In this document: positions 30,583 to 39,669 of the stretch, one piece after another
How the letters are laid out: each line of letters starts with the position of its first letter
How positions within the stretch are numbered: the stretch's first letter is position 1
NCBI GenBank assembly: GCA_002399225.1
Contig: DHDF01000120.1
Location: 4,297 to 57,888 of the forward strand
Direction: 5' to 3'
DNA: 53,592 nucleotides
Origin: a bacterium UBA4883
GTDB taxonomy: Bacteria > Bacillota > Clostridia > Oscillospirales > Acutalibacteraceae
Position numbers and translations under genes: made by a program
Notes under the pieces: model-generated
What the model was told of the DNA's origin: nothing
Seen by the model: only the letters and a program-made list of their open reading frames with translations
The model's database searches: none

Positions 30583-33500
30583 ATGAACTCATCCAGTTCA
30601 ACTTCTTCGGCAAAACTTGAAACTTCATCGCTTTACCGTTTGACGGGTACCAACCTGTATTCCGGGCTGGATACGGATAGCATTATCAAAGCCCTGGTTT
30701 CCAACACCCAGAGCAAAATCGATAAGCAGGGTCAATTAGAGCAGATTGCCGAGTGGAGGCGGGATTTATACCGCGGCGTCACCACGGATATGCAAAAATT
30801 CCGGGACACCTATTTTTCTTATACCAGCGACACAAATCTGTTAAGCTCAACCTTTTTTGAAACCGCTAAGATCGACAGTTCTTCCGATGTTGTCAGCGCA
30901 ACCGGCGATGTCGACAGTGCATCGACCCTTGTAATCAACAACATTTCGCAGATTGCATCAAAGGCAATTTACAATTCCGACCAGCAGGTTTCAAACGAGA
31001 CCATTACTTCCGGGAAAATCCAGGACAGCTGGACGCAGTCCACCGTCGGGGGAAAATCCATGGTCGTCAGCTACAACGGGACCAATTACACGCTGACCCT
31101 GAGCAATTCGGTCAAACTGGATTCGGAGAAGATGTCGGCTGATCCGACAACCGAACTGAACAAGATCGTAGACGGCCTTAACAATTCGGTCTCCGGCAAC
31201 CGTTCTTTAAAAGACAAAATCAAATTTTCTCTGGACAATAACAATAAAATCGTTTTAACCGCTACCAGCACCGACGCGACCAGTGTCAGTATCAGTCCTT
31301 ACCTGACGAGCACCGACGAAACCACCGGCCCGGCGTTTTTGGAAGCTCTCGGCCTGACGGGGACAACCCAAACAGCCAATGGGTCCGGGCAAATCGTGCT
31401 GACCGGGAACAATGCGCTTGACACCAACGTCTCCACAAGCGGCTTGTTCAATAAAACCGTGTCCTCCTCCTCTTATTTAAAGCTTACCGCCAACGGCGAG
31501 AATTATACGGTGAAGCTGGGAAAAAACGTTATCCTGACAGGAACTCTTTCCACGGATCTCGATAACATCAGCAAAGCTTTGCAGAACCAGATTCATGCGA
31601 ATTCAAACCTTTCCGGTGTAACGGTCAGTTCTGAGGGCAATGCCCTGACTTTCACCGGAGCCACCATCTCCGGCGGTTCGCAGAACCTGATGAAGGGCCT
31701 GAATCTGACTGCCGGCAGCTCTACCGGCACGGCGGTTACCGACGAATCCGCCCTTAAGAAATCCTATTTTGGTGACACGCTTGCCGGCAATACGCTGACT
31801 TTCAAACTCGATGACGTTTCCAAAACCATCACGTTTAACGCCAGCGACGAATCAAAATATTCATCAGCCGGCGATGCAGCCGGTGATGTCCGGAATCTGG
31901 TCTCTTACCTGCAGGGTAAACTGACCACTCTGTTCGGAACATATCAGGATACCGACGGGGCACTTAAACCCAAAGTGCAGGTCAAAGCGAATGACGGCGG
32001 AATCCAGTTTACCACCGGCGACAAAACTTCCGTGCTTGCCATTACTTCATCCGACAGTTTCAACGTTCTGAATGAATGCGGTGCGCTTCGCATCGGGTAC
32101 GGGGAAACCAACCGCGCCGAAACCAACAAAACGCTCGACCAGCTGGCCGGTGAAGTGAACGGCCACGACTTGGAAAAAGGCACCGACGGCAAATACACGA
32201 TCTCGATCAACGGCAAAGAGCTTTCCTTCACCGGAAATACCACGCTGGGCGATGTGATCAACCAGATCAACAACGACGCCGATACGGGCGTGACAGTCTC
32301 TTACTCGAAGACAACCGATTCCTTCACCATCAAAGCCAATGACAGCGGTTCCCAGGGAAAAATAAATTTTGAGGATTTAAGCGGCAATTTGGCTTCCACT
32401 CTGTTTGGCACATCCTCCATGGACTTTACCGGGATTCATTCCAACGCTCTTCCGGCAGACGAAAACGGTGCCGTAACAATCGCGGCGGACGGCACTTATA
32501 CAGTAAATCTGGCCGGTCAGACGCCGAAGTCTGTCACGCTTGCTGCGGGAACCTACCGCTTGACGGATTTGCAGAATACTCTGCAAAAAGCAGTCAATGA
32601 TCAGTTTGGCGCCGGAAAGGTCAACGTAGCCGTTAAAGACGGAAAACTGATTTTCGACTCCGCGGACGGCTCCGCCTTATCAATAACCTCAACAGGAGAC
32701 AATAATCCGCTGGGGATTGCAAGCGGTGCTTCTAATCTGTCTTCCTCGACTTCACAAACGCTCGCAAGTTTCTTCCCGGACAATTCATCGACTCCCGTAA
32801 CCATAGCAGGGAACAACGGCTCCAGCCTCACGATTCATAAGACTGATCAGGGATATACCATCGGTTCCGACACTACCGTTTACAACGGAACTGAAACTCT
32901 GTACGATGCAATCAGCGGCTACACCGCCGGCTCGGATCTGAAAATGAATGTCACGATTAATGGAAAAACAACCGATATCACCCGCTCCACAAACACGACA
33001 ACACTGGACAGGGTTAATCTGACCTTCACAGGGAAAACCGACACCCCCGTCACCTTTTCTTCAACAGGCAATGTGGACGACCTTGTGACCAAAATTACCG
33101 ATTTTGTGAATGACTACAATAAGATCATCGACGAAGTGAATAAGCTGACTACGGAATCCCAGGAAAGAGGCAAGGATGGTTCCGTCAGCTATCAGCCGCT
33201 GACGGATGACCAGAAAAAAAGTATGACGGACGGTGAAATTGAAAAGTGGAATAAAAATGCCGAAAAGGGTCTTCTTCAGAACAACGACACACTGAACGGA
33301 ATCCTAACGGACCTTCATACCGCCATGACGGACGCGGTGAAATCTTCCGGGCTGTCACTGAGCCAGCTTGGCATCTCCACTCAGGCTTACGATACCACTT
33401 CCGGCGGCCAGCTGGTCGTAACGGCCGCCACACTCCGGGATACGCTGCAGAAAAGCCCTAACGCCGTGGCAAAGCTTTTCACCGACGCGGACGGGGTTTC

Positions 33501-33786
33501 CACCCGCATGAAAGATGCACTGAACAAATATATCGGTACTTTCGGCGGCGACGGGGTACTTCTTCAGCTGGCCGGTACCGATTCAGAGGCAAACGATACC
33601 AGCCAGCTGACCACGCAGATCAAGGGATACCAAAGCACCATTACAGACCTGAAAAGTCAGCTACAAACGGAAGAAAACCGGTACTGGGACAAATTTACCG
33701 CTATGGAGCAAGCGCTCAGCGTACTGACCTCTCAGAGCGACTCCCTGACTTCCATGTTCTCCGGCAACAGCCGCAGCAGTTCATAA
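30583..33786 (+). CDS. fliD: Flagellar filament cap protein FliD (HAP2), very long form
   Basis: This 1067-residue protein is about twice the usual FliD length. The N-terminal domain (LYSGLDTDSIIKALV, residues 27-41) and the C-terminal domain (KITDFVNDYNKIIDEVNKLT, then LLQNNDTLNGIL and LGISTQAYD) are standard cap elements. Between about 150 and 800 lie at least five Thr/Ser/Asn-rich beta modules of roughly 80-110 residues with a recurring pattern like the flagellin IN motif (for example YTISINGKELSFTGNTTLGD and YTVNLAGQTPKSVTL). FliD caps the filament and folds flagellin. GAGGAGG serves ATG 30583. Confidence 0.93.
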   Translation: MNSSSSTSSAKLETSSLYRLTGTNLYSGLDTDSIIKALVSNTQSKIDKQGQLEQIAEWRRDLYRGVTTDMQKFRDTYFSYTSDTNLLSSTFFETAKIDSSSDVVSATGDVDSASTLVINNISQIASKAIYNSDQQVSNETITSGKIQDSWTQSTVGGKSMVVSYNGTNYTLTLSNSVKLDSEKMSADPTTELNKIVDGLNNSVSGNRSLKDKIKFSLDNNNKIVLTATSTDATSVSISPYLTSTDETTGPAFLEALGLTGTTQTANGSGQIVLTGNNALDTNVSTSGLFNKTVSSSSYLKLTANGENYTVKLGKNVILTGTLSTDLDNISKALQNQIHANSNLSGVTVSSEGNALTFTGATISGGSQNLMKGLNLTAGSSTGTAVTDESALKKSYFGDTLAGNTLTFKLDDVSKTITFNASDESKYSSAGDAAGDVRNLVSYLQGKLTTLFGTYQDTDGALKPKVQVKANDGGIQFTTGDKTSVLAITSSDSFNVLNECGALRIGYGETNRAETNKTLDQLAGEVNGHDLEKGTDGKYTISINGKELSFTGNTTLGDVINQINNDADTGVTVSYSKTTDSFTIKANDSGSQGKINFEDLSGNLASTLFGTSSMDFTGIHSNALPADENGAVTIAADGTYTVNLAGQTPKSVTLAAGTYRLTDLQNTLQKAVNDQFGAGKVNVAVKDGKLIFDSADGSALSITSTGDNNPLGIASGASNLSSSTSQTLASFFPDNSSTPVTIAGNNGSSLTIHKTDQGYTIGSDTTVYNGTETLYDAISGYTAGSDLKMNVTINGKTTDITRSTNTTTLDRVNLTFTGKTDTPVTFSSTGNVDDLVTKITDFVNDYNKIIDEVNKLTTESQERGKDGSVSYQPLTDDQKKSMTDGEIEKWNKNAEKGLLQNNDTLNGILTDLHTAMTDAVKSSGLSLSQLGISTQAYDTTSGGQLVVTAATLRDTLQKSPNAVAKLFTDADGVSTRMKDALNKYIGTFGGDGVLLQLAGTDSEANDTSQLTTQIKGYQSTITDLKSQLQTEENRYWDKFTAMEQALSVLTSQSDSLTSMFSGNSRSSS

Positions 33787-33815
33787 GGACTACCAACCCT
33801 AGGAAGGTGTAAAAA

Positions 33816-34235
33816 ATGGCAGATAACAACAATCTGATTATGCAGTACCAGGAACAGTCCATTCTTACCATGTCGCGCGGAGAGCTTCTGGTGAAGCTGT
33901 ATGATGAACTGCTCAAAAATTTGAGGTACGCATCTATCCTGTTCGGGCAAAAGAAAGCAGAAACCGCAAAAAAGCATACCGACCGCGCAAAGAATATCAT
34001 TAATTACCTTTATGCCATTTTAGATGACAAGTATGACATTTCAGTCAATTTAAAACGGATTTATTCCCATCTGCTTGCGCAGATTATCAAAGCCAACGTT
34101 TCAGAAGATGCGGCCAGCCTAGATGAAATCATCCCGACTGTGCAGGAACTGCGGGCCGCATGGGTTGAAGCTGAGAAGAAGACCCGCACGCAGAAAGGAA
34201 AACGAGCGAAAGGGAATCAGCACACAGCCTTTTAA
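33816..34235 (+). CDS. fliS: Flagellar export chaperone FliS
   Basis: The 139-residue helical protein has the FliS pattern QYQEQSILTMSRGELLVKLYDELLKNL at its start and a long helical bundle after it. It binds the flagellin C-terminus in the cytoplasm and prevents early polymerisation. AGGAAGGTG serves ATG 33816; it lies 29 bases after fliD and is surely co-transcribed. The flagellin gene is not in the window. Confidence 0.95.
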   Translation: MADNNNLIMQYQEQSILTMSRGELLVKLYDELLKNLRYASILFGQKKAETAKKHTDRAKNIINYLYAILDDKYDISVNLKRIYSHLLAQIIKANVSEDAASLDEIIPTVQELRAAWVEAEKKTRTQKGKRAKGNQHTAF

Positions 34236-34268
34236 AAGAGAAGGCCGCGTACCGATAAAAGGTGCCGT

Positions 34269-34730
34269 ATGACCGCGATGGAAGAATTGAAGGCATGTGT
34301 AAATCAAGAACAGATCTTTCTGACCCGCTTGGCAGATTTGTCCCAGCAGGTGGAAACTCAGTGCTGCCGGTCCGAACCTTCCGATCCGTCTCCCCTGCTC
34401 CGGCAGCGCCAGGTTTATCTGGATCGGCTGAAAAAATGCGTCGGCCGAATTTCCGTTCTGATGCGAAAGCTTCCATCTGAAGAACAGGGCCGGATGAACG
34501 CAGTCTTTTCGGCGCGTCTGCCGAAAGGTCAATGCAACCCAGAAGAAATGGAAATCATGGAAAAGGAAAAAAAATGCCATTCTCTTCTGAGTGAAATCTC
34601 CGCTTCAGATGCAGAAAGCGCCAGGCAAATGAAAAGGGAGTGTGACCGGCTTCAAAAGCTGGTCAATGACTCCCACAGTAAAAGGAAAAAAGATTCCCCC
34701 TTTTCCGGCTATTCCGATTTTATAAATTAA
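34269..34730 (+). CDS. Small helical protein after fliS, possible FliT-like chaperone
   Basis: The 153-residue protein is predicted mostly helical, charged and with heptad-like patterns (LTRLADLSQQVE, LLRQRQVYLDRLKKCVGRISVLMRKL). I do not recognise a family by motif. Its place directly after fliS and the size suggest a FliT/FlgN-type chaperone, but this is inference from position. AAAAGGTG serves ATG 34269. Its stop overlaps the stop of the convergent cheD by four bases. Confidence 0.6.
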   Translation: MTAMEELKACVNQEQIFLTRLADLSQQVETQCCRSEPSDPSPLLRQRQVYLDRLKKCVGRISVLMRKLPSEEQGRMNAVFSARLPKGQCNPEEMEIMEKEKKCHSLLSEISASDAESARQMKRECDRLQKLVNDSHSKRKKDSPFSGYSDFIN

Positions 34731-35212
34731 AATTTCTTTTCTCCTTTGGTAAATGACTTGACAACCATAACGCCGGTTTCCGTGTAAAAATACACGGTTC
34801 TTCCATAGTTAAGCCCCGTATCCTCCGCCAGGACCCGGATGCGGAGGCCGGCAAGCGTTTTTTTCACGGCGGCGATATTTCTTGCTCCAATGTTGCCGAA
34901 CGTGCTGTCGTCCGCAACTTCGAACATCTTGGCACCACCCGCAATTTTCGCCTTCATTCTCGAGCGCAGACAGCCTTTCGCTTCCATATTTTTTACCATC
35001 ACCGGCAGACAGGAATCGGCATAACGCCAGATTTGGTCGTTGCCGGTATTTTTGGGGTAAGAAGGAAGCATAATATGAGCCAGTCCTCCGATTTTCAGCT
35101 CCGCATCATAGAGGCAGATGCCGATGCAGGACCCCAGTGCATAGGTGACCAGCGCACCCGGGCTTTCCGTAATCTTTACATCCGATATGCCAACCGTGAT
35201 CAATTCACTCAT
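34727..35212 (-). CDS. cheD: Chemoreceptor glutamine deamidase CheD
   Basis: The 161-residue protein has the CheD signature ALGSCIGICLYD with the catalytic cysteine (C29) and GGLAHIMLP with the histidine (H46). CheD deamidates receptor glutamines and binds CheC, raising CheC phosphatase activity in Bacillus. It overlaps the cheC stop by four bases and is the last gene of the long flagellar operon. Confidence 0.95.
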   Translation of the reverse strand: MSELITVGISDVKITESPGALVTYALGSCIGICLYDAELKIGGLAHIMLPSYPKNTGNDQIWRYADSCLPVMVKNMEAKGCLRSRMKAKIAGGAKMFEVADDSTFGNIGARNIAAVKKTLAGLRIRVLAEDTGLNYGRTVYFYTETGVMVVKSFTKGEKKF

Positions 35213-35832
35213 AGCTGAATCCCCAGACTGCTCATTAATTTATTAAGCGAAGCAATGTCCGGAATCAGCATCATGTTGGCTGAAATCGTTTTGTTTGCGC
35301 TTAAAAAGTCATCTTCAACAAAAATGATTTTATCAGAAACGGAGCCCATCTCCGCAGCCGGAACCGTGAGAAGAGCTCCGGCCATATCAACCGTAACGGC
35401 CGGTACGGAAACTTTAATGTCAAGATTGGAAAGAGACGCAATGGACGCCGCATAGGAACCGATCATAATATTGCCAATCTCAGAGAGAGCGGAATATTCC
35501 ATATCAGACAGGTGTGCATAGTTTGCTTTGCTTTCACTCAGCAACGCTTCCAGAAGTGATTGCGTAAACTCCTTCTCAATGACAAACATCATAATCCCGT
35601 GAATATCGCCATTCAATTCTACAAGAATAGCGACGACGGGAGTCTCCGGCCCACCCAGCGCGCGATCCGCCTCGCTGATATCTAGAATACGCACAACGGG
35701 CGTCACCATGTCCACTTTGCGGTTCAGCATCTGCGAAAGAGAAGTGGCGGCATTTCCGGCACCGATATTACCGATTTCTTTTAAGACATCAATATGCATT
35801 TCATTGAGCTGATTCAAGTTTTCAATTGCCAT
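35209..35832 (-). CDS. cheC: CheY-P phosphatase CheC
   Basis: The 207-residue protein has two CheC/CheX/FliY active-site repeats: EIGNIGAGN (E19, N22) and EIGNIMIGS (E118, N121). It dephosphorylates CheY-P and is stimulated by CheD, encoded next. ATG 35832 is used; the in-frame GTG 35838 lies inside the GAGGTG ribosome site. Confidence 0.95.
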   Translation of the reverse strand: MAIENLNQLNEMHIDVLKEIGNIGAGNAATSLSQMLNRKVDMVTPVVRILDISEADRALGGPETPVVAILVELNGDIHGIMMFVIEKEFTQSLLEALLSESKANYAHLSDMEYSALSEIGNIMIGSYAASIASLSNLDIKVSVPAVTVDMAGALLTVPAAEMGSVSDKIIFVEDDFLSANKTISANMMLIPDIASLNKLMSSLGIQL

Positions 35833-35852
35833 GGGCACACCTCGATTTAAAA

Positions 35853-37337
35853 TTAGATACGGTCGTCCGGCTGAACCGGCGAACTTACAATATGTTCTTT
35901 ATCCGCATAAAATTTAGTTGCGCTGTAATCGGTGGAAAGAGTTTCCGTATAGCTGCCAATGGTCATTTTGGTTCCCGCGTAGGCAACATGAAGCGCGGCA
36001 ATTTTAAAATCCAGAGCAGAAAGGCCGTCTTCTTTTGGTTCACCGATCGCAGTGATTTCGGATTTCAGATATTGAATTCTCGATTCTGCCAGTTTTTTCT
36101 GGGAGTCTGCGTTCCTTAAGAGATTTTTCGCTTTCAGCGAACGTGGATTTTTTTTCAGGAAAAGAAAGATTGTCTCAATCTGCGCATTCAAAGTCTGCAA
36201 ATTCTTTTCTTCCTCTTTTAGCGTGCCCTGGGCAGAATTTACATCTTTCTCCGTTCTGCCGGAAAGGAGACCTTCCAGCACACCGGAAACGATAAGAACA
36301 TCTGTTCTAGATCCGCTGCTGCCGATGTTCTTGGCAATAATCGAGCGGCCTGCCTGACACCGGCCGCCGGCCAGCATTCCTTTCCTGCCGTGGACCAAGA
36401 TCGAATTTCCCGCTTTGACCGTGCTGTTAAAAATGACATCCGACCGTATGTCGCCGCCGCATTCGACCGTTGTGTTTTCGATATACTGCGCGGATATGCT
36501 TCCCTTGGCAGCCAGCCGGCCCCGGCTCATGCCGTTCATTCCGCAGGAAATGGCGATATCTCCACCCGCTTCGAGCAAAGCGCCTTCCACCATCCCGCGC
36601 ACATTGATGTCTCCGCCCGCTTTGACGGAAAACCCTTCCAGAACATCGCCCTGGATGACGACCGTCCCAAGAAAGTCAATATTTCCGGAGGAGCTGTCTA
36701 CATCGCCGCGCACTGTGAAAACTTCATTGACGTTGAGCGCGGCATGTTTATACTCAATACAGCCGTCCGCATCCGCAAAAAGAGTCAGACCGTCTTTTGA
36801 AACCGCCGTATTTTTTCCCTGAGGAAAACTCGGAAGTTTCCCTTGGCGATATTTCACCGCATTGCCGTAAACATCAATCCCGTCCTTGCCGGGTTCCGGG
36901 GGAATGATACGGCAAAGGGCATCCCCTTTTTTCACATTCTGCACAATGCCAAGATCCCGGTAATCCACCGTGCCGTCTTCCCGTTCTGTCGGCATATAAT
37001 TTTGTTCTTTTTTGAAAAGGTACTCCAGCTTTCCATCTTTTTCATCCACCGGGGGCAGCCCCCGCGTGCAGACCAAATCGAGAAAATATTTTTTGTTGTC
37101 ACAAAAATCACGGACAATGCCTTCCAGAATTCCATAGACAATTCCGTTTGCCTTTAAAAATTCCATGATTTTGTCAACAGAGACCGTTTGGCCCTCCATG
37201 GCCGGGTGCACCCGAATGGAAGCTTCCATTTTGTCAGATGATACACTCAGCTCAATTTTCGGCTCCTTGGAAGCTTCTTCTTCTTTTTTTTTGTTTGTCT
37301 CCGCTTGGCGAGCTGCCTTGTCCTTCTGCGCATCCAT
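35853..37337 (-). CDS. FapA family (DUF342) polymer-forming-like protein in the flagellar operon
   Basis: The 494-residue protein has a disordered Lys/Glu-rich start, an N-terminal FapA domain, and a central right-handed beta-helix rich in Gly and hydrophobic repeats (VVIQGDVLEGFSVKAGGDIN, then GALLEAGGDIAI and STVKAGNSILV). A C-terminal coiled coil (about 385-440) and a final beta part follow. DUF342/FapA proteins are often encoded with motility genes in Firmicutes and Vibrio; their exact role is unclear to me. GGGGGAG serves ATG 37337. Confidence 0.87.
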   Translation of the reverse strand: MDAQKDKAARQAETNKKKEEEASKEPKIELSVSSDKMEASIRVHPAMEGQTVSVDKIMEFLKANGIVYGILEGIVRDFCDNKKYFLDLVCTRGLPPVDEKDGKLEYLFKKEQNYMPTEREDGTVDYRDLGIVQNVKKGDALCRIIPPEPGKDGIDVYGNAVKYRQGKLPSFPQGKNTAVSKDGLTLFADADGCIEYKHAALNVNEVFTVRGDVDSSSGNIDFLGTVVIQGDVLEGFSVKAGGDINVRGMVEGALLEAGGDIAISCGMNGMSRGRLAAKGSISAQYIENTTVECGGDIRSDVIFNSTVKAGNSILVHGRKGMLAGGRCQAGRSIIAKNIGSSGSRTDVLIVSGVLEGLLSGRTEKDVNSAQGTLKEEEKNLQTLNAQIETIFLFLKKNPRSLKAKNLLRNADSQKKLAESRIQYLKSEITAIGEPKEDGLSALDFKIAALHVAYAGTKMTIGSYTETLSTDYSATKFYADKEHIVSSPVQPDDRI

Positions 37338-37384
37338 ACTTTCTCCCCCTTAAAACCTAAAAGATGCGATATTCAAAAACGCAC

Positions 37385-38089
37385 TCAGCGCAAACTGTTA
37401 ATTGTCTGTGTGGTGCGATCCGACATACTGAGAACATTCGCGTCAAAAGCGAATCCTTTCTGGGCATTGATGATTGCCGTCATCTCATCCGCCAGATCAA
37501 CGGCGGAATCTTCAATGCTGCCCTGGATCGCCTGAACAGAAGAAGCTGCCGCACGGCCGGAAGCCGTTGTGGCCTCCAAATAGTTGTCACCCACTTTTTT
37601 CAGCCCGTCACAGTTTTGAAAGGAATAAACGCCGACATTCTGCTTGTCATTTTCATTTTTTACCGTGATCGGGTTGCCTTTTCCATCCAGCACGGCTCCG
37701 CCCTGAGCATCGGTTAAATAGCTGCTGCCGTCAGCCCGCACCGAAAGATGGAATTCACCGTCGCGCGTGTACCGCACCGTTCCGTCCGTGCATTTTACCG
37801 CAAAAAAAGCATTTCCCGACGGAAGGGCATAATCAAGCGACCGGTTGGTCGTTTCAATGCTTCCCTGCTGAAAGACCGTATTTGTCTGGTTCACCCGTTC
37901 CCCATTGCCGACTTTCAGGCTGTTTGCCGTCTGCGAACCATGCACGCCAGTGTAAAGCAGATCGGCAAAAGAGACCTCATCCGGTTTATACCCCTTAGTG
38001 GAAACGTTCGCAATATTATTGGATGCTACATCCATGCTCTGCTGCTGGGCAATGGCGCCTGCCGCTGCCGTGTAAAACGACGTCATCAT
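37385..38089 (-). CDS. Flagellar basal-body rod protein, FlgG/FlhP-type
   Basis: The 234-residue protein has the rod/hook family N-terminus (MDVASNNIANVSTKGYKP) and C-terminus (MTAIINAQKGFAFDANVLSMSDRTTQTINSL) flanking a central FlgE-F-G domain. It lies directly after a paralogue, as flhO-flhP do in Bacillus, so the two probably form the distal rod. GGAGG serves ATG 38089; TTG 38092 and ATG 38086 are adjacent alternatives. Confidence 0.85.
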   Translation of the reverse strand: MMTSFYTAAAGAIAQQQSMDVASNNIANVSTKGYKPDEVSFADLLYTGVHGSQTANSLKVGNGERVNQTNTVFQQGSIETTNRSLDYALPSGNAFFAVKCTDGTVRYTRDGEFHLSVRADGSSYLTDAQGGAVLDGKGNPITVKNENDKQNVGVYSFQNCDGLKKVGDNYLEATTASGRAAASSVQAIQGSIEDSAVDLADEMTAIINAQKGFAFDANVLSMSDRTTQTINSLR

Positions 38090-38113
38090 CAAAATTATTC
38101 CTCCCCCGTTTTT

Positions 38114-38845
38114 TTAAAGTTTAGAAATGCTTACCGCCTGATCCAAGATCGTATCATACATTTTCAGCGCCTCTGAGCAGGATTGCAGCCCGCGCTCAGA
38201 CGAAAGCGCATCCGTCATTTCTTTGGTCATATTGACGTTAGAGCCTTCCAGCGATTTCCACAGTACGTTCGGCTCCGCAACCCGCTGGGCGGAGGTGCCC
38301 TGAAACATACCCTCACCGACTGTTTTCAGCGCGGCATTGTTCTGGAACCGAAAGACTCCCATCTGGCCGATCGAACGCCCTCCGGCAGTCAGGTTGCCCT
38401 GGCCGTCCGATGAAATATCATCCGTCCCCGGCCGCAGAGGCTTGCCGTTGCTGCCAAGCACCCTGCCCTGCCCTTTCAGCACAAGATACCCATCCGAGTC
38501 GACATTAAAGCTTCCGTTTCGTGTATAGACGGTTCCACTGTTTCCCTGAACGGCAAAGAAACCGTCGCCGGCGATGGCAAAATCCAGTTTTCGGCCCGTC
38601 TGCGACAGCGTTCCTTCGGAGTAATCGGTCACAGCTTCCGACGCCGTGTCCATCAGCGAAGCTTTGCCGATGGGCGTTCTGTTCTGGTCGACCCGCTCCA
38701 GCAGCAGATCCCCGAACGCTTTCTGCACTACGCGCGATTTTTTATATCCGCTGGTTTCGGAATTCGCCACATTGTTGCTGATGGCATCCAGCACCCGGCC
38801 CTGTGTCAGAACACCGGAACCCAGCATATAAAATCCTCTGACCAT
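38114..38845 (-). CDS. Flagellar basal-body rod protein, FlgF/FlhO-type
   Basis: The 243-residue protein has VLDAISNNVANSETSGYKKSR at the N-terminus, DFAIAGDGFFAV in the middle and a helical C-terminus (MTDALSSERGLQSCSEALKMYD). It belongs to the FlgE/F/G rod family. It starts 20 bases after sigD ends and pairs with the FlgG-type gene after it. AAGGAAAGG serves ATG 38845. Confidence 0.85.
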   Translation of the reverse strand: MVRGFYMLGSGVLTQGRVLDAISNNVANSETSGYKKSRVVQKAFGDLLLERVDQNRTPIGKASLMDTASEAVTDYSEGTLSQTGRKLDFAIAGDGFFAVQGNSGTVYTRNGSFNVDSDGYLVLKGQGRVLGSNGKPLRPGTDDISSDGQGNLTAGGRSIGQMGVFRFQNNAALKTVGEGMFQGTSAQRVAEPNVLWKSLEGSNVNMTKEMTDALSSERGLQSCSEALKMYDTILDQAVSISKL

Positions 38846-38864
38846 ATCGGTTTTCTTCCTTTCC

Positions 38865-39638
38865 TTACTGTTTTAGGTAGCTTTCCAGACTCCGTTTCAG
38901 CTTTCTCAGCGCGCTGGAATGAATTTGAGAAACGCGCGACTCACTGATCCCCATCACTTTAGCGATCTCTTTAATTTTTAGCTGTTCTTTATAATAGAGA
39001 GAAATTACAATTTTCTCTTTGTCCTCCAGCAGTTCAATATCCTGCTGAAGCACGCTCTTCAGTTCCTTCCGCGCAATTGCCTGCTCCGGCCCGTCGACGG
39101 AATTAAAGCTGTGCAGCGCAAGGTTTTCCGCGCCTTTTTCATAGATCAGTTCTTCGAACGAAAGAATGTTCATGGAGCAGGTTTCTGCCAGTATTTTTTC
39201 ATATTCCGGAAGACCGACTTGCAAATATTCCGCGATTTCCCGCTCCGTCGGCCTGCGGCTGAGCCGCTGATTCAGCGTTTCATCCGCATCATTGATCGTC
39301 TTCGCCAGTTTTTTCAGCCTGCGCGGAAAACAGTCCTGCCGCCGGATATAGTCAATCATCGCACCGCGGATCTTAATGGATGCAAAAGTCTCAAATTTAA
39401 CGTTTTTCATCACGTCAAATTTAGCGACGGCATCCATCAGCGCAATTAAGCCTTCGCTTATTATATCGTCCAGATAATTAAAATACTGATAGTGCCCGAC
39501 AATTTTTATCGCGATACAGCGGACAAGGTAGCTGTACTGGCGGATCAGCTCGTTGCGTGTTTCAACGTCTCCGGTCCTGCCGAACCGAATCCAAAGATCC
39601 CGGACCGACACTGGCCTGGTCTTGTAATTTTTCGCCAC
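38865..39638 (-). CDS. sigD: RNA polymerase sigma factor for flagellar operons (SigD/FliA, sigma-28)
   Basis: The 257-residue sigma-70 family protein has region 2 (YLDDIISEGLIALMDAVAKFD, then FETFASIKIRGAMIDYIR), region 3 and region 4 (IKEIAKVMGISESRVSQIHSSALRKLK). This matches FliA/SigD/WhiG. It should read the TAAA-N14/15-GCCGATAT promoters at 25123 and 30502. I prefer GTG 39638, which follows GGAGAGGAG; ATG 39668, one base after the flhA stop, is an alternative giving 267 residues. Confidence 0.93.
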   Translation of the reverse strand: MAKNYKTRPVSVRDLWIRFGRTGDVETRNELIRQYSYLVRCIAIKIVGHYQYFNYLDDIISEGLIALMDAVAKFDVMKNVKFETFASIKIRGAMIDYIRRQDCFPRRLKKLAKTINDADETLNQRLSRRPTEREIAEYLQVGLPEYEKILAETCSMNILSFEELIYEKGAENLALHSFNSVDGPEQAIARKELKSVLQQDIELLEDKEKIVISLYYKEQLKIKEIAKVMGISESRVSQIHSSALRKLKRSLESYLKQ

Positions 39639-39669
39639 GCAGCTCCTCTCCTTCCCGTGATTTCGCATC

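Noticed and set aside
30583..33786. fliD as two fused or frameshifted genes, given its length
   Set aside because: One uninterrupted frame has standard FliD ends at both termini and no internal ribosome site or stop; the extra length is made of repeated modules.
34233..34258. Sigma-D-like site TAAA-N14-ACCGATAA before the FliT-like gene
   Set aside because: Transcription would begin only a few bases before ATG 34269 and would cut off the AAAAGGTG ribosome site, so it is probably chance.
38837..38845. CCGATAT at the start of the FlgF-type gene as a flagellar promoter
   Set aside because: It overlaps the start codon and has no TAAA at an acceptable distance.
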